This document shows positions 1-6,804 of a DNA stretch of 26,171 nucleotides, piece by piece. The notes under the pieces were generated by a model. It saw nothing but the letters and a program-made list of their open reading frames with translations. It did not search any database and was not told where the DNA came from. This DNA comes from DAOTYX01 sp034434635 (GTDB taxonomy: Bacteria > Chloroflexota > Anaerolineae > B4-G1 > DUEL01). Made by a program: the position numbers and the translations under genes. How positions within the stretch are numbered: the first letter of the stretch is position 1; each line of letters opens with the position of its first letter. The stretch covers positions 1 through 26,171 of the forward strand of contig DAOTYX010000147.1 in the NCBI GenBank assembly GCA_034434635.1. Reading direction: 5' to 3'.

Positions 1-22
1 GTCCGTCGTCCGTGGTCCGTCG

Positions 23-790
23 TCACTCCCTGTTCAGCTCGTAGATGATCCGCAGCCCGTGCAGGGTCAGCCACGGGTCCACGATGTCAATGACCGACGT
101 CTCCCGGGCGACGATCTCCGCCAGGCCGCCGGTGGCGATGACGCGGGTCTGCGGGCCCAGTTCGGCCTTGAAGCGGGCGACCATGCCTTCGACCAGGCCG
201 ACGTAGCCGAACAACAACCCTGACTGGATGGAGTGGACCGTGTTGCGTCCGATGACCGAGGGCGGGCGGGTCAGTTCGACGCGCGGCAGTTTCGCGGTCC
301 GCTCGAAGAGCGCCTGGGCAGCGATGCCGATGCCGGGGGCGATCGCCCCGCCCAGGTAGTCCCCTTCCGCCGAGACCGCGTCGAAGGTGGTGGCGGTGCC
401 GAAGTCCACGATGCAGGCGGGGACGGAATAGAGGGCGCGCGCAGCAGCGGCGTCCACGACCCGGTCTGCGCCCACCTCGCGCGGGTTGTCATAGCAGATG
501 CGGACGCCGGTGCGTACTCCCGCGTCCACCACCAGCGGTTCCTGGCCCAGGTATTCCCGGCAGACCTGCACGAAGGTCGGCGTGAGCGGCGGGACGACGC
601 TGGCGATGACCACTCCTGTCACCTGCTCTGGCCGGTAGCCGCGGTGGCGGAACATCTGGTCGAGGAGGATACCGTACTCATCGGCCATTTTGTCGTGGAT
701 CGTGCGGATGCGCCAGCGTGGGCCGAGCGTTTGGCCCTCATACAACCCGAAGGTGATGTTCGTGTTCCCGATGTCAATGCACAGCAACAT
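23..790 (-). CDS. coaX: Type III pantothenate kinase
   Basis: Catalyses ATP-dependent phosphorylation of pantothenate, the first step of coenzyme A synthesis, in the cytoplasm. The 255-residue protein has the usual CoaX length. Its N-terminal phosphate-binding motif DIGNTN is at residues 6-11, GADR at 107-110 and DFGTATTFD at 129-137, all hallmarks of the ASKHA-fold type III enzyme. The ATG start at 790 is preceded by a GGAGGG ribosome site about 5 nt upstream. It is divergent from the iron-sulfur operon and has its own promoter (999-1026). The gene ends 22 bases from the window edge, beside a short GTCCGTCGTC-type repeat. Identification is firm; a functional link to the redox operon is not evident beyond a general need for CoA by 2-oxoacid oxidoreductases. 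Confidence 0.96.
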   Translation of the reverse strand: MLLCIDIGNTNITFGLYEGQTLGPRWRIRTIHDKMADEYGILLDQMFRHRGYRPEQVTGVVIASVVPPLTPTFVQVCREYLGQEPLVVDAGVRTGVRICYDNPREVGADRVVDAAAARALYSVPACIVDFGTATTFDAVSAEGDYLGGAIAPGIGIAAQALFERTAKLPRVELTRPPSVIGRNTVHSIQSGLLFGYVGLVEGMVARFKAELGPQTRVIATGGLAEIVARETSVIDIVDPWLTLHGLRIIYELNRE

Positions 791-998
791 CTTCTCCCTC
801 CTATGGAAAGATATTTGCCCTGAGCCCGACGGGTCTCTGGAGAAGTTGGGTTTGCAGGTGCGGCGCGGGCCTCATCGGGACGAGGGCCGCTCCCTCCTGC
901 CGTCTCGGTCGTCTGAGCGATCCCAGCGGCACCGGAAAGCGGAATAGGGGGACGGTGCATTCCCACGCTCAAGGCCCAGACGGGTCCCTGGCGATTCT
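791..998 (-). other. Long 5' leader of coaX
   Basis: About 200 nt lie between the predicted transcription start (near 992) and the coaX ATG. The leader is GC-rich and can form local hairpins, for example GGCCCTCGT/ATGAGGCC around a CCCG loop (minus-strand sense, near 872-892). I could not match it to a known riboswitch or to a convincing T-box, so it is listed only as a structured leader of unknown role. Confidence 0.3.
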
Positions 999-1026
999 AT
1001 TGTACTGACCGCTGGGGAGATGTCAA
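999..1026 (-). promoter_or_regulatory. Sigma-70-type promoter of coaX
   Basis: On the minus strand TTGACA (1021-1026) and TACAAT (999-1004) are separated by 16 nt, a near-consensus housekeeping promoter. The spacer holds a TGACCGCTGG motif (plus strand, 1006-1015) resembling the palindromes at the divergent promoter. Confidence 0.7.
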
Positions 1027-1114
1027 GCCTGAGCGGTGGTCAGCCCTGACATTGGGCGCGGTCGGCGACCACGCCCGGCGCAAGGCGCGCGGATCGCCGA
1101 TGGCGCTTCCCCTG

Positions 1115-1143
1115 TTGACGAACCGGCCGTTCACGTGTATCAT
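1115..1143 (+). promoter_or_regulatory. Promoter of the kor-hdr operon
   Basis: TTGACG (1115-1120) and TATCAT (1138-1143) are spaced by 17 nt, upstream of the first operon gene. Transcription would begin near 1150, giving a leader of about 115 nt. This is the only good promoter seen ahead of a run of closely spaced or overlapping genes reaching 16514. Confidence 0.6.
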
Positions 1144-1145
1144 AA

Positions 1146-1176
1146 TGACCGCCGGTCAGCAGGTGACCGCTGGTCG
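1146..1176 (+). promoter_or_regulatory. Tandem palindromic operator-like sites
   Basis: TGACCGCCGGTCA (1146-1158) is a perfect palindrome around a 3-base centre. A near copy, TGACCGCTGGTCG, is at 1164-1176, 18 bp away. They start just after the -10 element and would cover the transcription start, the usual place for a repressor. Related half sites occur at 1006-1015 and, inverted, at 1033-1042. The regulator is not encoded in the window. Confidence 0.45.
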
Positions 1177-1264
1177 GAGGGCGACTTGCCCGAAACGCCG
1201 AAACTCGTATGATTACGGACTGCAGGACCCAGCCATACGGAGTTCCCTTCGACGGAGGCGACAG

Positions 1265-1540
1265 GTGAAGTTCTGGCGTAGACCCCTAGACCTGGATGAG
1301 ATCAGAGTGCCGCACGGCCAGATTCACGTCCTTGCGGAGCGCTGCAAGGGGTGTACCTGGTGCGTCGAGTTCTGTCCCCGAGATGTGCTGGAGGTCTCCG
1401 ACGATATCAACACGAAAGGCTACCATCCCCCAAGGGCAGTGCGACCAGAGGCCTGCGTCAGTTGCGGGTTGTGTGAACTGCTCTGCCCCGAGTTCGCCAT
1501 CTACGTCGTCGAAACAGAAGGAGAAGTGGTTTCCCTATGA
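1265..1540 (+). CDS. korD: 2-oxoacid:ferredoxin oxidoreductase, ferredoxin-like delta subunit
   Basis: A 91-residue ferredoxin-type protein that would carry electrons from the thiamine-diphosphate site of the oxidoreductase to ferredoxin. It has two CxxCxxCxxxC motifs, each followed by Pro or Ala-Pro-type context (CKGCTWCVEFCP and CVSCGLCELLCP), so it should bind two [4Fe-4S] clusters. I start it at GTG 1265 because GGAGG lies 6 nt upstream; a longer open frame back to 1052 crosses the promoter and has no family resemblance. Its stop overlaps the next ATG (ATGA). The D-A-B-C order matches the four-subunit KOR family. The substrate cannot be read from the sequence. Confidence 0.85.
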   Translation: MKFWRRPLDLDEIRVPHGQIHVLAERCKGCTWCVEFCPRDVLEVSDDINTKGYHPPRAVRPEACVSCGLCELLCPEFAIYVVETEGEVVSL

Positions 1541-2712
1541 GCCGAGAGAGCGGTGTACTGAGTGGTAGGTTTTTCATGCAGGGAGATGTGGCCTGCGCGG
1601 AGGGGGCCATCTGCGCTGGCTGTCGCTTCTTCGCTGGCTACCCCATCACCCCGGCCACCGAGGTGGCGCAGCGGATGAGCGAACGGCTGCCGCTGGTGGA
1701 CGGCATCTACATCCAGATGGAGGATGAGATCGCCTCGATGAACGCCGTGCTGGGCGCGTCGTGGGCCGGGATGAAGGCCATGACCGCGACCAGCGGCCCC
1801 GGCTTCTCCCTGATGATGGAGAACATCGGCCTGGGCGTGATGACGGAGACTCCCTGTGTGGTCGTCAACGTCCAGCGCGGTGGCCCCTCTACCGGCCTGC
1901 CGACCCTGGTGGGGCAGGGGGACATGATGCAGGCTCGTTGGGGTTCGCACGGCGACTACTCCATCATCGCGCTTTGCCCCTCCTCGCCGCAGGAACTGTT
2001 CGACCTGACCATCCACGCCTTCAACCTGTCGGAGATCTACCGCGTGCCGGTGTTGGTGATGACCGACGCCGAGGTGGGACATATGACCGAACGGGTGGTC
2101 ATCCCGCCGCCGGAGGAGATCGAACTGGCCGTCCGCCCTCGCCCGAAGGTGCCGCCAGGGGAATACAAGGCCTACGCCGTCCCGCCAGGAGAATGGGTGC
2201 CGCCGATGGCCATCGCGGGCGAGGGGTACCGCATCCATATGACCGGCCTCACCCACGACGAGCGCGGCTACCCGGCCACTACCGACGACCGGGCGCAATG
2301 GCCGCTGGTGCAGCGATTGGTGGACAAGATCGAGAAGAACAAGGAGCGCATCATCCGCCTGGAGATGAGCCAGTTGGACGATGCCGAAGTGGCGGTGGTC
2401 GCCTACGGCATTTCCGCCCGCACCGCCGCCTGGCCGATGCAACAGGCCCGCCAGGAAGGTATCCGCGTGGGGATGCTGCGCCTGATCACGGTGTGGCCCT
2501 TCCCCGATGAGCAGATTCACGACCTGGCCGGGCGGGTGCGCGGGATCGTCGTCCCGGAGATCAATATGGGGCAGATCGTTCGTGAGGTGCAGCGCTGCGC
2601 CGCCGGCCAGACGCCGGTCTACTCGGTGCCCCATCCCGGCGGCGACATCCACGACCCGCAGCAGGTGCTGGACGCCATCCGCCGCGCGGCGGGACGCAAG
2701 GTGAAGGAGTGA
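1537..2712 (+). CDS. korA: 2-oxoacid:ferredoxin oxidoreductase, alpha subunit
   Basis: 391 residues, the usual length of KorA/VorB-type alpha subunits. Near the N terminus it carries the family signature GYPITP followed by a QMEDEIA segment, the pyrimidine-binding half of the thiamine-diphosphate site, and a TSGPG stretch. With the beta subunit it would oxidise a 2-oxoacid (2-oxoglutarate or a branched-chain 2-oxoacid are the common substrates) with CoA to acyl-CoA and CO2, reducing ferredoxin. The start overlaps the delta-subunit stop by 4 bp. The symbol korA is used because of subunit layout; substrate preference between KOR, VOR and IOR-like enzymes is not resolved by motif reading. Confidence 0.88.
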   Translation: MSRESGVLSGRFFMQGDVACAEGAICAGCRFFAGYPITPATEVAQRMSERLPLVDGIYIQMEDEIASMNAVLGASWAGMKAMTATSGPGFSLMMENIGLGVMTETPCVVVNVQRGGPSTGLPTLVGQGDMMQARWGSHGDYSIIALCPSSPQELFDLTIHAFNLSEIYRVPVLVMTDAEVGHMTERVVIPPPEEIELAVRPRPKVPPGEYKAYAVPPGEWVPPMAIAGEGYRIHMTGLTHDERGYPATTDDRAQWPLVQRLVDKIEKNKERIIRLEMSQLDDAEVAVVAYGISARTAAWPMQQARQEGIRVGMLRLITVWPFPDEQIHDLAGRVRGIVVPEINMGQIVREVQRCAAGQTPVYSVPHPGGDIHDPQQVLDAIRRAAGRKVKE

Positions 2713-2714
2713 AC

Positions 2715-3629
2715 ATGGCGATAACGATGCGCGATTCCTACCGTCTCGACAAGTCCCTCGAGATCCATCACGAAGCCGAAGGGCTGAAAGAGGACGTCCA
2801 CGGCCGCCACCCGATGGACGACATGCTGCGCACTGAACGGTTGCCGCACATCTGGTGCCCCGGCTGCGGCCTGGGTACGGCGCTCACCTGCTTTCTCAGC
2901 GCGTTGTGCCGCGCGGAACTGGACCTGGACAAGGTGGTGGTGGTCTCCGGCATCGGCTGCACGGGACGGGTGGCCGGGTATGTGCGGCTGGACTCCTTCC
3001 ATACTACCCACGGACGGGCGATCCCCTTCGCCACTGGCCTGAAGTTGGGCAACCCGGAACTGAAGGTCGTGGTCTTCTCCGGCGATGGGGACCTGGTGAC
3101 TATCGGTGGCAACCACTTCATCCACGCGGCGCGGCGCAATATGGACATGACGGTCATCTGCGTCAACAACTTCAACTACGGGATGACCGGCGGGCAGGCA
3201 GGGGCGACCACGCCGATCGGCGGCATTACCTCCACTTCGCCCTACGGCAACTACGAGTATCCCTTCAACGTCTCCGCGCTGGCGGCGGCCAGCGGTGCGG
3301 TCTACGTGGCCCGTTGGACCGTGCTGCATGCCCGCCGGCTGGAACGCTCTATCACCGAGGCGCTGCTCAAGCCCGGATTCACCCTGGTCGAGATCATCTC
3401 CCCCTGTCCCACCGGCTGGGGCCGACAGCACAAGCAGCGCGAGGGGCTGGACACGCTGCGCTACTACCACGAGCATGGCGTCATCCGCCACGGCGCCGAC
3501 CCCCGCGAGACGGACATCGGCCTGGGAGGAGTGATCGTCGAAGGTAAGTTCGTGGACATCGAGAAGCCCACATTCCTGGAGCAGCGCGAGCGACGGCTGG
3601 AGCAGATCCGGTCAGGAGGTAAAGCGTGA
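2715..3629 (+). CDS. korB: 2-oxoacid:ferredoxin oxidoreductase, beta subunit
   Basis: Thiamine-diphosphate-binding beta subunit of 304 residues. CPGCG near residue 47 supplies family cysteines, and GDGD followed about 25 residues later by NNFNYGMTGGQ is the Mg-diphosphate binding motif. I chose ATG 2715, not the in-frame GTG at 2709, because AAGGAG (2704-2709) sits at proper distance from the ATG but would overlap the GTG. The coding sequence starts just after the alpha stop and overlaps the gamma start by a GTGA. The N-terminal extension of about 40 residues before the CPGCG region is somewhat longer than in minimal beta subunits. Confidence 0.88.
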   Translation: MAITMRDSYRLDKSLEIHHEAEGLKEDVHGRHPMDDMLRTERLPHIWCPGCGLGTALTCFLSALCRAELDLDKVVVVSGIGCTGRVAGYVRLDSFHTTHGRAIPFATGLKLGNPELKVVVFSGDGDLVTIGGNHFIHAARRNMDMTVICVNNFNYGMTGGQAGATTPIGGITSTSPYGNYEYPFNVSALAAASGAVYVARWTVLHARRLERSITEALLKPGFTLVEIISPCPTGWGRQHKQREGLDTLRYYHEHGVIRHGADPRETDIGLGGVIVEGKFVDIEKPTFLEQRERRLEQIRSGGKA

Positions 3630-4189
3630 GTCGGCTGGAGATACGGCTGTCTGGTTTCGGAGGGCAGGGGATCATCCGCAGCGGCGAGATCCTGGGCAAG
3701 GCGGCGGACATCTACGACGACCGCCGCGCGACCTTCACCCAGAACTACGGGCCGGAGTCGCGCGGGGGTGCGGCTGCCGCCGAGGTGGTCATCGCCGACG
3801 ACCCGGCGGATCTGAGTTACCCTCACGTCATCTCGCCCAGTATCCTGGTGGTGATGTCCCAGGGGGCCTACAACCGCTACGTGCCGGAGTTCCGCCGCGA
3901 CGGGCTGCTGATCATTGATGACAGCCTGGTGACCCTCGACGAGAAGGCGGAGGGGTTGCGCGTGCTGGGGGTGCCGGCCACGCGCATCGCCGAGGAGATG
4001 GGCCGGCGCATCGTCGCCAACGTGGTGATGCTGGGTTTCCTGGCCGCGGTCACCGACATCGCCTCGCCGGAGGCGATCAAGCGGGCGGTGCTTGATTCGG
4101 TGCCCGCCAGCACCATCGAACTGAACGAGCGCGCCTTCGATGCCGGCTTCCAGTACGGCCACAATGCCGCTCCCGCCGACCCGCGCTAA
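3626..4189 (+). CDS. korC: 2-oxoacid:ferredoxin oxidoreductase, gamma subunit
   Basis: 187-residue gamma subunit, the usual size. It opens with the diagnostic LSGFGGQGI segment (residues 8-16) and contains the SYGPE-like family stretch QNYGPESRGG. In this enzyme family the gamma domain contributes to CoA binding and assembly. It uses a GTG start with AGGAGGT 5 nt upstream and overlaps the beta stop. It completes a D-A-B-C set, followed after 31 nt by the first HdrA gene, suggesting one transcript. Confidence 0.88.
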   Translation: MSRLEIRLSGFGGQGIIRSGEILGKAADIYDDRRATFTQNYGPESRGGAAAAEVVIADDPADLSYPHVISPSILVVMSQGAYNRYVPEFRRDGLLIIDDSLVTLDEKAEGLRVLGVPATRIAEEMGRRIVANVVMLGFLAAVTDIASPEAIKRAVLDSVPASTIELNERAFDAGFQYGHNAAPADPR

Positions 4190-4220
4190 GCGCTCCGCGA
4201 TCTGCGATAGGCGGTAGACG

Positions 4221-5507
4221 ATGACCCAAGACGTCTTGGTGATCGGCGGCGGTATTGCTGGCATCCAGGCGGCGTTGGACCTGGCGGAGATCGGCGTGCA
4301 TGTCCACCTGGTGGAGAAGAGTCCATCCATTGGCGGACGGATGGCCCAACTGGACAAGACCTTCCCTACCAACGATTGCTCCACCTGCATCCTGTCACCC
4401 AAGATGGTGGATTGCGCCCGTCACCCCAACATCACCATCTACACCCTGTCCGAGGTGACGGCGCTGGAAGGCGAGGCCGGCAACTTCACCGCCCGGGTGC
4501 TGAAACGTTCCCGCTTCGTGGACGAGTCGGCCTGCACCGCCTGCGGCGACTGCGCCAAGGTCTGCCCGGTGGTCAGGCGGGACGAGTTCCAGATGGGCCT
4601 CTCCACCCGCCGGGCGATCTACATCCCCTTCCCCCAGGCGATCCCCCAGGCGTACCTGATCAGCCGTGCCGACTGCCTGGGGCCGGACATTATCACCTGC
4701 GGACGATGCCTGGAGGTCTGCAAGAAGCAGTGCATCAACTTCGACCAGCCCGACCAACAGTTGGAACTGGCGGTGGGGGCGGTGATCCTGGCGGTCGGCA
4801 TGGAGACCTTCGACCCGGTGGCGTTGAGCGAGTACGGCTACACCCGCTATGAGAACGTCATCACCGGGCTGGAGATGGAGCGTCTGGTCTGCGCCAGCGG
4901 CCCCTCCGGCGGTCATCTCATCCGCCCTGCCGACCGACGGGAGCCGAAGACGATCGGCTTCATCCAGTGCGTCGGTTCGCGCAGCCTGCGCTATCAGCGC
5001 TTCTGCTCCTCCATCTGCTGCATGCACGCCACCAAAGAGGCCATCCTGGCTCGCGAGCATATCCCTGACGTCAAGTCTTACATCTTCTACACCGACCTGC
5101 GCGCCTCGGGCAAGGGCTTCCGCGAGTACATTGACCGCGCCCAGCGCGAGTATGGCGTGGAGTACATCCGCAGCCGTGTGGCGCTGATCGAGGAGGACGA
5201 GGACAAGGGGCTGATCTTCCACTACGAGGACGCCGCTGCCCGCCCGCAGCAGATCAAGGTGGATCTGGCGGTGCTGGCAACGAGCCTGATGCCCGGTCCT
5301 GATGTGGCTGTACTGGCGGATATCCTCGGCCTGGAGTTGGACGAATACGGCTTCTTCCGCACCAACCCCTTCTCCCCTACCGACACGACGCGTGAGGGCG
5401 TGTTCACCTGCGGCTGCTGCCGCGGCCCGGCGGACATCCCGCAGTCGGTGGCGCAGGCCAGCGGCGCGGCGGCCCGTGCGGCGCAGTATGTGATGGAGGG
5501 CCTGTGA
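4221..5507 (+). CDS. hdrA: HdrA-like FAD/iron-sulfur protein 1 (short form)
   Basis: 428 residues. A Rossmann FAD site VIGGGIAGIQ starts at residue 7. The HdrA flavin-proximal motif DCSTCIL (Cys53, Cys56) with Cys65 follows. An inserted ferredoxin-like domain has Cys105/108/111/115 and Cys152/160/163/167/171. It lacks both the N-terminal HdrA domain and the C-terminal 2x[4Fe-4S] domain of full-length HdrA. In methanogen HdrABC the HdrA flavin bifurcates electrons; the same role here is inference. Only a weak ribosome site (AGGCGG) precedes the ATG. The paralogue downstream is of the same form and very similar, so a duplication is likely. A QmoA-like role is an alternative given the length, but the CSTCIL motif is HdrA-type. 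Confidence 0.85.
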   Translation: MTQDVLVIGGGIAGIQAALDLAEIGVHVHLVEKSPSIGGRMAQLDKTFPTNDCSTCILSPKMVDCARHPNITIYTLSEVTALEGEAGNFTARVLKRSRFVDESACTACGDCAKVCPVVRRDEFQMGLSTRRAIYIPFPQAIPQAYLISRADCLGPDIITCGRCLEVCKKQCINFDQPDQQLELAVGAVILAVGMETFDPVALSEYGYTRYENVITGLEMERLVCASGPSGGHLIRPADRREPKTIGFIQCVGSRSLRYQRFCSSICCMHATKEAILAREHIPDVKSYIFYTDLRASGKGFREYIDRAQREYGVEYIRSRVALIEEDEDKGLIFHYEDAAARPQQIKVDLAVLATSLMPGPDVAVLADILGLELDEYGFFRTNPFSPTDTTREGVFTCGCCRGPADIPQSVAQASGAAARAAQYVMEGL

Positions 5508-5526
5508 GGTCGAGGAGGAGGCGCGC

Positions 5527-6804
5527 ATGAAGACGGTGATGGTCATCGGCGGCGGGATTGCGGGCATTCAGACGGCCCTCGACCTGGCGGAGATGGGCAT
5601 CCAGGTGCACCTGGTCGAACGGTTGCCCTCCATCGGCGGGAGAATGGCGCAACTGGATAAGACCTTCCCCACCAATGACTGCTCCACCTGTATTCTCTCA
5701 CCCAAGATGAACGAGTGTGCCCGCCATCCCAACATCGCCATCCATACCTGCGCCGAGGTGACAGCCCTGGACGGCACGGCTGGCGACTTCACCGTGCGCC
5801 TGGTGCAGCGCCCCCGTTATGTGGACGCAGCGAAGTGCACCGGTTGCGGCGAGTGCACTCAGAAGTGCCCGGTCAAAGTCCCGGACGCCTTCGACATGGG
5901 GTTGCGTCAGCGCAAGGCCATCTACCTTTACTTTCCCCAGGCCATCCCCCAGGTGATGACCATTGACCCTGAAGCCTGTCTCTATCTCACCAAGGGCAAG
6001 TGTGGGAACTGTGCCAAGGTCTGCCAGGCCGGAGCGGTGGACTTTGCGCAGCAGCCGCGGACGCTCGAGTTGCACGTGACGGCGGTGGTGGTCGCCACAG
6101 GCTTCGATTTCTTCGACCCCACCGGGCTGACGCAGTTTGGGTACCAGGAGTGCCCCAACGTCATCACCGCGCTGGAGTACGAGCGGCTGATCAGCGCTTC
6201 CGGCCCCACCGGCGGGCGGCTGCTCCGTCTCTCCGACGGCCAGCCCGTCCGGCGGATCGGCTTCATCCAGTGCGTGGGCTCGCGGGACGTGCGCCATCAA
6301 CTGTTCTGCTCGTCGGTCTGCTGTATGCACTCCAGCAAGCAGGCGGTCCTGGCTGCCGAGCATGACTCTCAGGTGGAGTCCTTTGTCTTCTTCACCGATT
6401 TCCGCGCCTCCGGCAAGGGCTTCCGGGAGTACGTGGCGCGGGCGGAGCAGGAGTACGGGGTGCGTTACATCCGTAGCCGCGTGGCGCGCATCACCGACGA
6501 CGGCGCGCACAACCCGGTCATCCGCTACGAGGACATGGCAACCTCCCGCCCGGCGCAGATGACGGTGGACATGGCGGTACTGGCGACCAGCCTGATGCCA
6601 CGCCCTGGGACGGCTGAACTGGCCCGCGTGTTGGGGATCGAACTGGACTCGTATGGCTTCGTCAAGACGGAGCCGTTCTCGCCGGTAGCCACGTCGCGGC
6701 CCGGTATCTTCGCCGCGGGCTGCTGTGCGGGGCCCTTCGACATTCCGGAGTCGGTGACACAGGCCAGCGCGGCGGCGGCGCGGGCAGCGAGGGTGGGGGG
6801 ATGA
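5527..6804 (+). CDS. hdrA: HdrA-like FAD/iron-sulfur protein 2 (short form)
   Basis: 425 residues with the same architecture as the preceding HdrA. It has an FAD motif VIGGGIAGIQ from residue 6, DCSTCIL with Cys52 and Cys55 plus Cys64, an inserted ferredoxin-like domain with a CTGCGECTQKCP cluster and a second cysteine group (CGNCAKVC), and the C-terminal FAD segment ending in AAGCCAGPFDIPESVTQA. It too lacks N- and C-terminal HdrA extensions. A strong GAGGAGGAGG ribosome site precedes the ATG, and the stop overlaps the next gene (ATGA). Retention of all cluster ligands suggests both short HdrA copies are active, perhaps as a heterodimer. What distinguishes their roles is not visible. Confidence 0.85.
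   Translation: MKTVMVIGGGIAGIQTALDLAEMGIQVHLVERLPSIGGRMAQLDKTFPTNDCSTCILSPKMNECARHPNIAIHTCAEVTALDGTAGDFTVRLVQRPRYVDAAKCTGCGECTQKCPVKVPDAFDMGLRQRKAIYLYFPQAIPQVMTIDPEACLYLTKGKCGNCAKVCQAGAVDFAQQPRTLELHVTAVVVATGFDFFDPTGLTQFGYQECPNVITALEYERLISASGPTGGRLLRLSDGQPVRRIGFIQCVGSRDVRHQLFCSSVCCMHSSKQAVLAAEHDSQVESFVFFTDFRASGKGFREYVARAEQEYGVRYIRSRVARITDDGAHNPVIRYEDMATSRPAQMTVDMAVLATSLMPRPGTAELARVLGIELDSYGFVKTEPFSPVATSRPGIFAAGCCAGPFDIPESVTQASAAAARAARVGG

Noticed and set aside
800..998. T-box leader in front of coaX (CGTCCC-like segment).
   Set aside because: The AGGGTGGTACCGCG antiterminator core is missing and coaX is not a usual T-box target.
1052..1264. Longer start for the ferredoxin-like subunit.
   Set aside because: It would place codons over the promoter and operator, and the extra residues do not look like a ferredoxin.
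4221..6804. Assigning the two short HdrA proteins as QmoA.
   Set aside because: No QmoB, QmoC, AprAB or Sat genes are near and the CSTCIL motif is HdrA-type; kept only as an alternative.
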